Assembly (NCBI GenBank): GCA_026936325.1
Contig: JAPTHN010000025.1
Span: forward strand, 6,766,001-6,830,000
Source: Platynereis dumerilii
Lineage: Eukaryota; Annelida; Polychaeta; Phyllodocida; Nereididae
Direction of reading: 5' to 3'
Length of the DNA stretch: 64,000 nt
Notes under the pieces: model-generated
Seen by the model: only the letters and a program-made list of their open reading frames with translations
Told to the model about the DNA's origin: nothing
Database searches by the model: none
Part shown: in pieces, positions 1 through 10,560 of the stretch
Position numbering within the stretch: position 1 is the stretch's first letter
How the letters are laid out: every line of letters begins with the position of its first letter
Translations under genes and position numbers: made by a program

Positions 1-160
1 TTTGGTGGAAAAAATTAGGACGGAAAAATTTTGGGAAATAGGCCAACAAGTGGTAATGGTGGGTCAGCGAGACACCTCGTGAGGGGGAACATAACTACAA
101 AAGTTGCCCTTTATATTGTAAGATTATATTTGAAACAGGCCAACATTTAACAAAAGGGGG

Positions 161-573
161 CCAGTCAATTTCACCTTTTTCAAAAATTACCTTTCCTGAA
201 ATCGCCATTTGACAAAATCACCTTTTGACAATATCACCCTTTTATTTTTTGCCAAAATTACCTTTCTTTCAAAAATCACCTTATTCCTGCCATAATCTCC
301 TTTTATTTTATTTTTTTATATAGGCTTTTCAGTGTTATAATAATTGAAGTTTATGTTAGAAAAAATTAATTGAATTATAAATAAATTGAGCTAAGTCCAT
401 TGACCTGTTAAAAAACAATTAGTACAAAATTTTACAAGTTCTGGTCTATTAAAGTGGAAGGAAAAAAAATAAAAATAAATAAAAGGAGATTTTGATATTA
501 AAAAGGAGATTTTTGAAAAAAAGGTGATTTTGGTCAAAGGTGATTTTTGAAAAAGGTTATTATGACTGACATT
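161..573. repeat. Imperfect foldback MITE
   Basis: Left arm about 161-325 and right arm about 470-573 are reverse complements with gaps. Both start near CAGTCA, go through CCTTTTTCAAAAAT and end at ATCTCCTTTTATTT. Each arm is itself made of repeated short motifs like AATCACCTTTT. No coding capacity. No clear target duplication was found, so the superfamily is unknown. Confidence 0.5.
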
Positions 574-1850
574 CATGAAATATTGAAATACACAAAATAT
601 TATAATGAATGCAGATTGTTGCTTTGAAATGCAACTTTATTTTTAAAAATACATGAAGGTGTTCCTATAAACTTTTTGATAAAGTTGTTGTCCAACAATA
701 CTTTAGATACATCAATGAGACACCATGACTGGCATGAGGTTTCACCATAGCAACCCATGATATGAGGGCATGTCTGAATTACGGAAATCCTTAATTTTTA
801 TTGACCAGTGTGTCGGAACTCCACATCATCAAGAATAAAAATCTCAATGAATTCTGCACTTTGGCTCCTTCTAACACTAAAATGCACGATAACATGGCTT
901 CTTGTTGTGTCACGCAATGATCCAAAATACTACAGATCACTTCAAGTTTTAAAAATGCAGTCTAAGTAACAATTCTACAAAGAGCCTCATTACTTTGGAT
1001 CGTTCTGTGACCACAAGCAGAGCAACAAACATGTGCCTTATGTATCACAGACAGAGCCATGTTACAATGGATCTTTATAACATGACCATAAAAGGCATCA
1101 GCACTGCTCTGAGCTCTTCTAACATATGGAGCCAAAGTCTTTTGCATCTCTGTGTTGTGAACTGGGGAAGCAAAAACTGCTTCTTTGTTCATCTGAACAT
1201 CATTTTGGCTTTTTTGTTGAATTGCCAATATTCACAACCAATAAGATGCATGAAAACATGACCCCACAAACAAAATTTCAATTGTCTCATAACCTGTATG
1301 TCCTAAACTTTAAAATATACAAAAGACATTTTTTGACCCAAAGTAACTTGGCTCCTTATGCCATCCACCCGACGAAATGAATAATCACACGGAATGTATA
1401 AAAAATATTAATGCCTAAATTAACAATTATGAATGATATATGATCAATGCATGGTGCATTCAAATGAGATCTGCCTTTCAAGTATCTATCTGGGAAACTA
1501 AATTAAGAGAATTCGGACTGATAAGCAGGAACATAACAGCAGTTTTGATAAGTATTCCTTTTGGGTCTCGTCTCCAAATTTCCATACAGCAATTTTTGGC
1601 TTATATGATTGGTATATGAACAGCAGAACATAACACATCTTTGAGATTGGCATATTAAGCAACCAATGCTGAATGAAAAAAAAAGATGTATGTGGTTGTT
1701 AAAACTGCTGTATACGCAGTCAAATATTTGACAGTCACCATGCAGAAACCAGGAGAGTGTATTTGAATTTTGAAAAGGGTGGTTATAGGGGTAAGGCTTT
1801 ACATGATTACATTACATAAAAGGAAAACAGAACAGACAGGGACCACAGTT
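574..1850. other. No gene seen
   Basis: AT-rich unique-looking DNA. Short open frames at 962-1380 overlap on both strands and have no recognisable domain or splice context. I see nothing else here. Confidence 0.5.
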
Positions 1851-2165
1851 ATCTATCTATCTATCTATCTATCACGAGCTGCGCATTCATACTTGGCATA
1901 TATATATAAACTGTCTGGGTTCATTTTGTAACCTCTACAGACTCTAGGCCTATATATAGAGGGTCTACAGTCAGCCTTTTTAGGCCCTCTGAGACGTCTG
2001 TTCACTACCCTGTTGAAGATTATTTTATCTAGACAGTCTGTTAGGTGACCACCATAAGCAGATGAGATGTCCATTGCATTCAGATAAAAGTGAGCTTCTG
2101 GGGTAAGATTTGGACCCAAGACCTCAGAGCCATCGGACCACCAATTTGAACTATTAGGCCCATGA
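1851..2165 (-). repeat. tRNA-derived SINE with GATA tail
   Basis: Read on the minus strand from about 2165, the head carries a degenerate tRNA-like region with a B-box-like GGTCCAAATCTTACC near 2100-2120. The body runs to about 1880 and ends in a (GATA)n tail that appears as CTAT repeats at 1851-1874. This layout is typical of a Pol III SINE. The 84-residue minus-strand frame here is a by-product. Confidence 0.5.
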
Positions 2166-2174
2166 GAACACCAA

Positions 2175-2345
2175 CCTATCTATCTATATATCTATTGACT
2201 GATTGATTGATTGATTGATTGACTGACTTTATTCAAAATTTTTTTAAGAGTGTCTATCTATCTATACTGTACATCCATCTGTCTATCTATCTGTCTATAT
2301 ATCTATCTATCTATTTTTTTATTTATCTATCTATCATATAAACTT
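2175..2345. repeat. CTAT/TTGA microsatellite cluster
   Basis: Interrupted runs of CTAT and of TTGA with short unique spacers. Simple-sequence DNA with no gene. Confidence 0.8.
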
Positions 2346-2419
2346 AATAACAATATTGTTTTTCATATTACTCTGTAACAATGGCAAAAAAAGCCATTAC
2401 CATAACAGTGAAATTAGGT

Positions 2420-2683
2420 GGTACCCTCACCATGACAATAATTGAAAATGGTGTTACCCTCGAGAGGTCTTTGTGGGTACCCTCGCCCTAACGATATATT
2501 TCAAATGCAAAATCTAAAAATTGTGAGACTGATCACACTTGGAAGGAAAGGCCGTGGGTTAGTTTAACATTCAATCTACATGCATGAGCAAGATAGGCTT
2601 TGGATATGATATAATAAGCTCAGAATGATAGAAAATTACTTTGAATCGAGAATTGTAATGGCTGCCCTGATGGTGAGGGTACC
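2420..2683. repeat. Short inverted-repeat element
   Basis: GGTACCCTCACCAT at 2420-2433 is the exact reverse complement of 2670-2683. A related GGTACCCTCGCCCT lies near 2477. The 264-bp span between is non-coding. Probably a MITE remnant; no target duplication identified. Confidence 0.4.
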
Positions 2684-2774
2684 CCCCTCGTTAGTGCACA
2701 GTGTAACTGTCATTTATAACCACTGATTGTGTTCTGCCCGTGAGGTAGGATTTGAACCATTAGAGTGGCTTTTC

Positions 2775-3075
2775 CTCTCACACCATACAGATTAGTTAAT
2801 CTGGCCAGCAAGATTTAATGGTCAATAGTGCCAAAAGCCACGGAAAGATCAAGAATTACCAGCATGCATGATCTCTCCTTTGTTGCCACTTAGCATAATG
2901 TTATTGTGGATTCTTGTTAGAAGTAATTCTGTACTGTGAAATCTCTTTAGGCTGACTGTTTTGTGTCATGCTGGTCATTTTCACGTAGGTGATTCGTGAA
3001 TTGGGCTATGACAGCGCTTTCAATTATTTTTCCCAAGAATTTTAGTTTTGATACTGGTCTGTAGTTTGTTTTCCA
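2775..3075 (-). pseudogene. LINE reverse transcriptase fragment (CR1/L2-like)
   Basis: Minus-strand translation starts with the non-LTR RT signature NYRPVS, then KIIESAVIAQ, QSA, and the conserved LVILDLSVAFGTIDH block with the AF.TIDH motif. Several in-frame stops interrupt it, so it is a dead fragment of the RT N-terminal half. Both ends of the element are missing. The family call rests on these motifs only. Confidence 0.75.
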
Positions 3076-3503
3076 ATTCTATCCCTGACTCCTTTACAGA
3101 TGATTTCATATTTGTAGACTTTTCTCAAATAACAAAAATATTTAGCAAAATTTCTGGTCTGACATCACAAAATCCTGCCAGGTGATTGGTCAAGTTGCCC
3201 ATTGCGTGTCACTTATTTTCAGCTTGCTTCAAGCAAGTGATGTTTGCTGGAAAAATTATGTCATAATTTTGACCAATAGCATACTGCAAAGGCCAACTTG
3301 ATATTGTGGCAGTTGTTCACACATGTCAAACTGCAATCCACATGAACTCTTTCACTTCTTCATGAACAGTATTTCACACTCCTGTGTACAACTGTCGATT
3401 GTTTAAATCGGTATTAAATCAGTTTCAAACTGACTTTAAATGGCTTCAAATCTATTCACACTAAATTATCATGCCTTGACCAAAAGCATTGTCTATGACA
3501 TCA

Positions 3504-3730
3504 GTAAGGGACCATTCAGAATTTATGATTGGGTTGCGGGGGAGATGGGAGTTTTACCTCAGCGGGTGCTACATGTTTCAAGTGGGACAGTACTAATTTT
3601 TACCTTTTGTCCAGAATCTATGTGCCTTACAGGCTAAATAGAATTTATGACTTGATGGGAATTGGAGTTTTTCCCGATGGAGCACCAATTTTTAACACAT
3701 CTTTCAAGGGTGGTACTTATTACTCACAAC
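3504..3730 (+). repeat. Dispersed repeat, family with a copy at 18551
   Basis: Begins AAGGGACCATTCAGAATT and continues through a G-rich stretch and TGTTTCAAGTG. The same order of motifs occurs at 18551-18690. A second, more degenerate unit follows at about 3640-3720. The short frames inside are by-products. Confidence 0.6.
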
Positions 3731-3886
3731 ATGCTTAAGGGGGGTATGAAATTTTAATAAAAGAAAAGGGGGCATACTAAAAATCCACATGAAATGTATG
3801 AGAGGTACAAATAAGCTTGAAACCAAAGGGGGTATACTCAGGGCAGGTAGCCCAGTGATGTGGTCAACACTCATAAGAAAATCCCA

Positions 3887-3919
3887 GGGTCCTTGATCTG
3901 GGAATCAGATCAAGGACCC
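3887..3919. repeat. Perfect 14-bp hairpin
   Basis: GGGTCCTTGATCTG (3887-3900) is followed by a 5-base loop GGAAT and its exact reverse complement (3906-3919). It would fold as a strong hairpin in RNA or cruciform DNA. No gene context explains it. Confidence 0.85.
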
Positions 3920-4412
3920 CGCAATTGGTAGCCAATTGTCCTGCCGCCTGAGCTTAGCTCCTCGTCTGAGAAAATGTTACATTCACAATTATGCATGTTT
4001 ATTTTCTGTATAAACAGTCATTGCATGGATTACCTGATCCTAATCGTCTGAATGCACCACGTTGGACTTGCAGAATGTATGTACTGAAAATGTGTGAAAC
4101 ACAAACTGAAAATTTCACTTGAAACTGCCAAAATCAGTCCCTGTTAGGAGATCAATGGCTTAGAATGCCATGGTCAGCCATGTAAAACGCTATGTCACTT
4201 TTCGGGAGAGAGTGGTGTCATATCTTCTCTCGACCAATGAAAATTGCAAGAAAAAAGATGTATTTTCTACTTTAAATGTCTACAAATATGAAATCATCTG
4301 TAACAGTGGTTTAATTATTGCATGTTTCATTGAGTCATGTGTAACTCCTAATTGGAGAAAGGTATAAAATAAGACTGCCTGCAACTGCAAAAAATAGCCA
4401 TGTCCAACATAC

Positions 4413-4574
4413 CCTTAATTTTCAGCTTGACTTCTGCTACAAATTTTTCCCTTTCCATGAATATGCAAGTATATGTCCCCTCATCTTTGGCTGTAATATT
4501 CTTGATCATCAGTCCACCATTACTTCTGTCGAATGCCATTCTTCTTCGGTCTTGGAATTTAACCCCTGAATTTC
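4413..4574 (-). CDS. Ig-superfamily gene 1, exon 3 (V domain, second half)
   Basis: 162-nt exon with a pyrimidine-rich acceptor ending TTCTTTCAG just upstream (4575 on) and a GTATGT donor at 4412. It starts and ends in phase 1. Translation gives the second half of a V-type Ig domain: the hydrophobic strand GGLMIKNITAKD, then the F-strand signature DEGTYTC carrying the second canonical cysteine, then strand G ending VKLKIK. It joins exon 2 (4702-4857) in frame. The reading stays open past the donor, so the protein continues, probably left of the window. Binding partner unknown. The domain call is firm; the family within the Ig superfamily is not. Confidence 0.88.
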
Positions 4575-4701
4575 CTGAAAGAAGAATTAAAGGAATTTAA
4601 TAATTTACCAAAGGATATAACGCAGTGGTAAGACCTCAAAATAAACTTGGGCTGCAAATAACTAGGTCCATGCTTTCGTAATTGCTCACATCATGTATTA
4701 C

Positions 4702-4857
4702 CTGTGATGTCAGTGAAGTACTGTGCAATCTTCTTGGTAATATTTGCGCAGTTGTACCATTTGAAGTCGAAATCATATCTCCAGGAGTTGTCCATTTTGT
4801 GTCCCGGGCAATTTAAAGTCACATTTTCTCCTTCGTATTTCCACACAGTTTCTGCGG
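4702..4857 (-). CDS. Ig-superfamily gene 1, exon 2 (V domain, first half)
   Basis: 156-nt exon, acceptor AATTCCAG before 4857, donor GTAATA at 4701, phase 1 at both ends. It encodes the N-terminal half of an Ig V-type domain: EGENVTLNCPG holds the B-strand cysteine and FKWYNC the C-strand tryptophan. NVT and NIT are potential N-glycosylation sites. A split of an Ig domain between its two cysteines by a phase-1 intron is seen in several Ig families. An extra cysteine two residues after the tryptophan is unusual for the core fold and may pair elsewhere. Confidence 0.88.
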
Positions 4858-5178
4858 CTGGAATTTACACAGCACTGAATTATTTTGTACTTATAGAAAA
4901 TAATATCAACCATGGTATTTAGAATGTCAACATTATATATGTCTATTATATGTCTCATATTAAAAATATTGTCAATGAACAATAAGCAGGAACCACAAAA
5001 TGTAGGCATTCTTGGCTTCAAATTTTGTACATTGCTCAATTGCATAGACAACTTTTCTCCCAGCCAAGATAGAAAATTTGTAAAACTGAAAGAAAGAGCT
5101 CTAGTTTGTACTAATGTACATACCGTGGTATTCTCCTGAAAACAGGGTAGAAAATGCTACATGTAAACTGAAAAAAGT

Positions 5179-5350
5179 CAGTGGGCCCTCCAAGGTGGCA
5201 AAACCAGTGAGCCCTTGTAGACACATGCTTATAGCATGCAAGAATGTTGGATGGAGGAGACCCCTCCCAAGACAGTGGGCCCTCCAGAGCACACATCCCG
5301 TGGACCCTTGTAGACACATGCTTAGAACGTACAAGAAATGCTATGGATGT
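5179..5350. repeat. Two-copy tandem repeat, 94-bp period
   Basis: CAGTGGGCCCTCCA starts both units (5179 and 5273), and both share CCTTGTAGACACATGCTTA later. Copies are diverged by small indels. Non-coding; lies upstream of Ig exon 2 within intron 1. Confidence 0.75.
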
Positions 5351-5606
5351 GAAAATTGGTTTTCGGTAATATTTTTTTTCTGCTCTGGGATGCATAATTA
5401 TCTGAAATTCCTGTGATCATGCTGAGAAAATAGTTGTGACATGTTCCTTTCAATTTAACTTTTGCTTCTCAATGATGACCCTATCTCAAATTTTTGAAAT
5501 CTCAAATTTTACTTTTCTTTTATCTTGCAAGCAACGCTATAATTTACATATTTAACAAACATTTTAGATTTTTAGCAACACGATCTTAAACAATTATAGC
5601 TGTCAA

Positions 5607-5966
5607 GGTATACATGTATATATTTTTCATCATTTGGCACCTACACGAATGTGTGTAGGTGTAAAAACGAGCATTTATAAACGAATTGCGGACATGGAAA
5701 AACGAGCATGTTGCTTGTCTATATGTAAATTGTAAAAGCTAACATTTGTGTAAGTGCTACATTTGTCATTTCTGTAACTGTCATTACTAACATTCGTGGA
5801 ACAGTCAGATAATTTGGGTTTAGGGTTAGATATAGGTTTAGAGTTACTTTTAGCCAAATTTAAGTTTGCAATGTTCGTAATTACACCTACACAAATTCGT
5901 GAATTTTTTTGCAGGTTTACAAATTCGTGTATATGTCAAATAGTGAAAAATATATACCTCAGGTAT
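5607..5966. repeat. Palindromic MITE
   Basis: Outer arms (GGTATACATG...TATATTTTTCAT and its complement near 5940-5966) and inner arms (CACGAATGTGTGTAGGTGTA at 5646 and its complement at 5880-5900) are inverted copies around a centre with TTTAGGGTTAG. It is a short non-coding foldback element; superfamily unknown. Confidence 0.6.
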
Positions 5967-6240
5967 ATGGTCTACTAAATGATATTTTAAAACTGCTCAA
6001 AATCCACTTCCAAACACCTAATAGCCTTAAGCTTCTTGGGGCCTAAAGCAGCCTCCATCCCCGGCCTAGTCAGCTTCAGCCCTTCAGGCTTCGCATTGCC
6101 GTGACGAGGGCCCCACTAGGCGTCTTGCCCTAGGACCCATCCTGATCTAAATCCGGCACCGTAAGATCCATTCATGTGTCAAATTTCATATGTATAGATG
6201 TAATAGTTTTGACACAGAGGCCAATACACATTGTGTGATG

Positions 6241-6283
6241 CCGCCGTCCACCCACCCACCCACCCGCCCGCCCGCCCACCGGA
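6241..6283 (-). repeat. G-quadruplex-prone CCCA/CCCG tract
   Basis: The minus strand carries at least seven G3 runs separated by a single C or T, an ideal sequence for an intramolecular G-quadruplex. It lies in intron 1 of gene 1, on the transcribed RNA's own strand. Confidence 0.85.
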
Positions 6284-6659
6284 ATGACAAAAATTTGCTA
6301 TAGGAACTACAATACCTGACTGAAATATATTCATTGCCAAGGGTAAAAAAGACATGAGAAGATGCATTCCCTTAAATGACTCTTTCGACAAAGAGTCAAG
6401 TAAACTCTTTATAATAGTAATTATTCTGAAGCAAGTGGAAAATTCACCAACAGGTGTCTGCTAGCCGAATGTATTGTCATATCTTATTCCTTGATCCAAT
6501 AAATTTAAATTGGTACGAAAGTACAAGCAAAACCAGTCTGTATTTCTAAAATTATATTACTAAGGATTGTTCAGGAATCCACATGGTGTAGATATAATTA
6601 TCATGATAGGTTTTACATGGAGGTATGGCCGCAAGTTACAGTGCAAATATGTTAGAACC

Positions 6660-7372
6660 TTATTCAAGGGTAAAGGAAGCATAAAAAAAAGCGAGGCAGA
6701 GACTCTACTTTCTTAAATCGCTGAAATCCTTCAAAATCCAACAGAGTATTCTCAGCAACTTTTACCGGGCTACAGTGGAGAGCATCTTGACTCGTTCTAT
6801 AACTGTGTGGTTTGGCTCAGCAGGGAAAAAGGAAAGTTAACAAACTGGGCCTGTTGTTCGCACTGCACAAAAAATCATTGGTACTGCTTTACCTTCCCTC
6901 CTGTCGATTTTTAATGAGTGAGCTAAAAAGAAAACTATATGCATTATAAAAGATGAGTTCCACCCCGCCAATCATTTGTTTGAGTTTCTTATATCTGGGC
7001 GGAGGTTAAGAACATTCCGTGGTAATAAACGTTTCACAAATAGCTTTTATCCTGTGCTACACGCATTTTTAACAGTTCTTAACTTATGCCATTTAGTCTG
7101 CATTTAAACTGGTTTTAATGTTTTTACCATTATTTGTTTATTCTAACTTATTACGACATAATATTATATTATTATTTATTACATATATACATTTCTTTAT
7201 CAATTTTACATCGCATAATTGCTTAAGATATATATATACTATTTTCTGTTCTAGTCATCGTAATGTTTTTAATATTGAGTGTATGAGGCAGCAAAATGTT
7301 TTCTGGTGTTCATTTATATGTATGTATCACTAGCTGAATAAATTACTTACTTACTTACTTACTTACTACAAG
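6660..7372 (+). pseudogene. LINE 3' end with ACTT tail
   Basis: Plus-strand translation shows the region that follows RT in CR1/L2-type LINEs: FLKSLKSF, ILSNFYRATVESILTRSITVWFGS, RTAQKIIG, and FLISGRRLRTFRGNKRFTNSF. Stops interrupt it. After about 250 bp of 3' UTR it ends with AATAAATT and a run of ACTT units at 7338-7370, the usual short-repeat tail. The 5' end is truncated. Confidence 0.7.
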
Positions 7373-7639
7373 CTATTTTGGCCACCCAATTAGGAAGCAA
7401 AAGGTATTGACTGCCAGAAATTAGAAGGGTGTACTTACTTTCGCGATGACCATTTTTACCATACTTAACTGTATTAATTTAATGGGAGACTGAATTTGTG
7501 AATTTGTAATATAATTGTATGCACATGTATTAAGTTGACCCTATTTTATTGTTAGTGTGTCAATATATAATAATTTGTACCTCTGAGAGACATTTAAAAG
7601 TTTGAAAAATAGCATGGGGTGTACTTACTTTCGAGAGAA

Positions 7640-7722
7640 ACTGTAGAGGGATAGATAGGTTGATAGATTGATAGATTGATAGACTGATAGATTGATTGTT
7701 TGTTTGATTGTTTTTGATAATC
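7640..7722. repeat. GATA/GATT microsatellite
   Basis: TAGATTGATAGAT units next to the direct repeat GGGTGTACTTACTTTCG (7426 and 7616). That repeat resembles a Tc1-type terminal sequence, but no inverted partner was found. Confidence 0.65.
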
Positions 7723-7739
7723 TATTGTGTTGTCTAATA

Positions 7740-8011
7740 CAGTCAACACAGACATTATTTGCACACTTTGATTTTTTCATCATGCTTCACAGAAAATGCC
7801 AATATGATACAAAAAGCTGTCTTGTGTTTCAGAGTAGTGTTAGTAGGTTAGGATCACATGCTTTCATTTTTTACCAAAATGTATATTTATGGCGAATCCT
7901 GATGACAAAAAATTATTTGCACGCTTGAGCCAACTGCCAGAAACAGCATTTTAAAAGATGATACTCAAGAAACAATGATTTTTATGGTATCTATAACACA
8001 TTAACATCAAC
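7740..8011 (+). repeat. Dispersed Tc1-like repeat, copy 1
   Basis: Starts after TA with CAGTCAACACAGA and TTTGCACACTTTGA. The next 270 bp are matched in reverse orientation at 15546-15851, with many substitutions and small indels. A TA-flanked CAGT start fits the Tc1/mariner group. No transposase frame. Confidence 0.65.
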
Positions 8012-9007
8012 CTGACATTATTTGGGGTTCACAGGTAGGATTACAGGTGTTGTCCGAGGAGTACATTGTTTTGCATGTTTTTTCTCCCACATATGGGTAT
8101 CAAAAAGGACTTGAAAGCGCCAATATTCAGAAATTTGACTTGTAAAGTCCTTCAACATAATCAATTGTGATAAGAAGGTTAATTATGCAGGTTCTAGCGA
8201 AGAACTTTGTTCTATATGCCACCAAAAAATGCAAGAAAATGGAACTCGTGGTGAATTTGAGTTGAGAAACAGTTGATAATCAGCCTCTAACCAAATTAAT
8301 TAGCCACTGGCTAGTCAATAATGATTGAGACAGAATATGTAGAGTTTCTTTTCATTAATATTTGCATATAAAACAAGATTATTATTGGAATTTACCATAT
8401 TGTAAGTATGACATATTCCATACACGATCATGATTATCAAGACTCATTGAGGCTTGCCTATTGAATAATTATGACTTAAATTATTATAATAGTGAATAAC
8501 TTTTCATTTCACTGCTCCTTTTTAAAAAGGAAAACCATTGATGAGAAGTTTTCACTTATTAATGGCCTCCAATGGGCCACCCTTCACAGTCACGCTAGTT
8601 ACAGGCTGGCTGATAGTAATGATATAGTGCAAAATTTGAAAACTACTTTTTTGATAATCCCAACTGGCGTTCTCCTGTGCTATTACAACCTATTCTTCAC
8701 CACTCACTGTGAAAATAGTCCATAAGGGCAAAATTATGTCTTATGATTAAGATTTTTTCAGTGGTTCTACCGACGTCACTCTTTTCTGGCATTCCGTATT
8801 TGCATATCAAACAAAATAACCACACAAAACTTGTCAATTAGTTTCTTTGTGACAAATATACATGACAATGAAGTTTATTACTTAGTTTCATCAGACTTTC
8901 TTGTTTATCATCAGTTTTTATAGCCATACATAGAAAAAAAACATGGGATTGAGTGTATTCCTCGGGCAACCACTTTAATTCCACCTGCAAACCCCAAATA
9001 ATGTCAG
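8012..9007. repeat. 996-bp span with 25-bp inverted ends
   Basis: 8012-8036 and 8983-9007 are reverse complements at about 23 of 25 positions; core TGACATTATTTGGGGTT. The left arm directly abuts the dispersed repeat at 7740-8011 and may belong to the same larger element. No coding capacity inside. Confidence 0.55.
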
Positions 9008-9816
9008 ATTCTGTCTCTGTTCGGGACTGTCAATTGGCAGCAGAATGCTGACAGTCCCTGGAAAATGGAATTGGGTCAACAATAATTTGATCTGTTTTGG
9101 ACAGATCACCAGATCAGGTCAAACAACAGCTGTCCATATTACTACGCCAAACTACTTTCACAAAGCACGGTTGCTGGCAAATATCCAGTCCACTGCTTTG
9201 AATGAAAATGTTTGGAAATCATGAGACAAAAGAAAGTTTTGAAACTTTAGCATACACTTTGCCTGTGAAAGGGATGATTTTACACATCATAAGTTTGATG
9301 GTATGCAATCTATTTATAAATGCCATTTAGTGCATGTTAAATTGTGGTCAGAAAAGTGTCCAAAAAGATTGCATTCTCCCTTATTCATATGTCCATATAA
9401 AGCCGATGTTTTTGCTTTATGATATCAAAAATTCTCAATTGTATTTATTCTGTTACTTTATGGAGATTTATGAACTAGGATAACAATATAATTCACAATT
9501 TCATAAACGCTGTGTTACACTCAGCAAAATGTCTTGTCCATGCAACAAGTGGCCCCCTCTATACTTGCAATATATGTGAGCTACAGTGTATACATCCTCC
9601 ATGATAAAAAATAGTTCCAACATATCTTCGTATTTACAAGCTGTCTGCTTAAAATTGAAGCCAACCAAATTCAGATTAGACACTTGCAGAGTTTTTGGAA
9701 ATAAACTAGACCATCACTAAAAGATGGAACTGTCCCGGTTTCTTCCACACTGTCCCGGTTTCTTCCACAGATCGAAATTCTGTTGACCGCTCACAGGAGC
9801 TCACACATTTTGCACC
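9008..9816. other. No gene seen; 20-bp tandem at 9730
   Basis: Unique-looking AT-rich intron sequence. The only structure is a perfect doublet of CTGTCCCGGTTTCTTCCACA at 9730-9769. Confidence 0.6.
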
Positions 9817-9820
9817 CTAG

Positions 9821-9945
9821 TGTGACAAGTACTGTTACACTACCTTATTGTTAATAATTAATTGGGAAAAATTCTTGCATTTGTCTACAATGAACTCTTC
9901 CAGATTCAATGATGCTATGCCAGAGCACTCGGTCTCTTTGTGAAG
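9821..9945 (+). repeat. 5' LTR remnant of the 9.8-15.5 kb fossil
   Basis: The first 100 bp match 14518-14618 closely. A further patch, AGAGCACTC..GTGAAGCAATAG, matches 14866-14895. Beyond that the two copies no longer align by eye. Confidence 0.55.
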
Positions 9946-10498
9946 CAATAGACTCAGAACATCGGGATGAATCAACTGTAACATCTCCAAACATCTCATA
10001 AAACATCTCTTAAAACAACCTGGGAGCGACAGCACCAATAAATAAAGTTAAGTAAAAATAATATGAAAGAAGCAAGTACTTTATGAAAAATTATTGAGAA
10101 ATGTCTAAAGATAAGTTAATCTTCAAATTTGTCTTCATGGAAAAATGCCATGCTTGCTGCTCTGAGTTAAGATAAGCAAAAAAGTGCTCACTGTATAGTA
10201 TCTCCCATATAGCACCGTGCTCCAGCATTAGCCCTGGGACCCATGCGTAGCATGGGTCATGGGTCGTCCCATTCAAAATCTTGAGATTTTGACATGACAT
10301 CAGGAGAATTGGTCTATATTAAACAATTCTTATCCAAATTTCACGAAATTTTGGATTTGGGTAGCCCACATATTTTACTGCTGACGGCACTGGTTTTGAA
10401 AGCAATTCCTGTAGGTTGAAAGGACGAAAAATCACTTTTAAGAACAAAAACTCTATGAAAAAATGAGCAAAATCTCTCTGCTCCATTGACAGCACAAC

Positions 10499-10560
10499 AG
10501 TGACGTCATCAGGCTATCCTATGACGTCACTGACACTTTGTTGTGACATCACCAGCACTA
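10499..10560. promoter_or_regulatory. Cluster of CRE-like TGACGTCA sites
   Basis: TGACGTCATCAGG and ATGACGTCACTGAC lie 20 bp apart with a third, weaker TGACATCA at 10545. TGACGTCA is the full CREB/ATF palindrome. They sit deep in an intron and inside a fossil element, so function is only a possibility. Confidence 0.35.

Noticed and set aside
962-1228. Minus-strand frame with CCSACGH motif
   Set aside because: Resembles a zinc-ribbon fragment, but overlaps an equally long frame on the other strand and lacks splice or family support.
4034-4105. Possible fourth Ig-gene exon (72 nt, phase 1 to phase 1)
   Set aside because: Splice signals and phase fit, but the peptide (VCVSHIFSTYILQVQRGAF) has no domain likeness. 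Too weak without transcript support.
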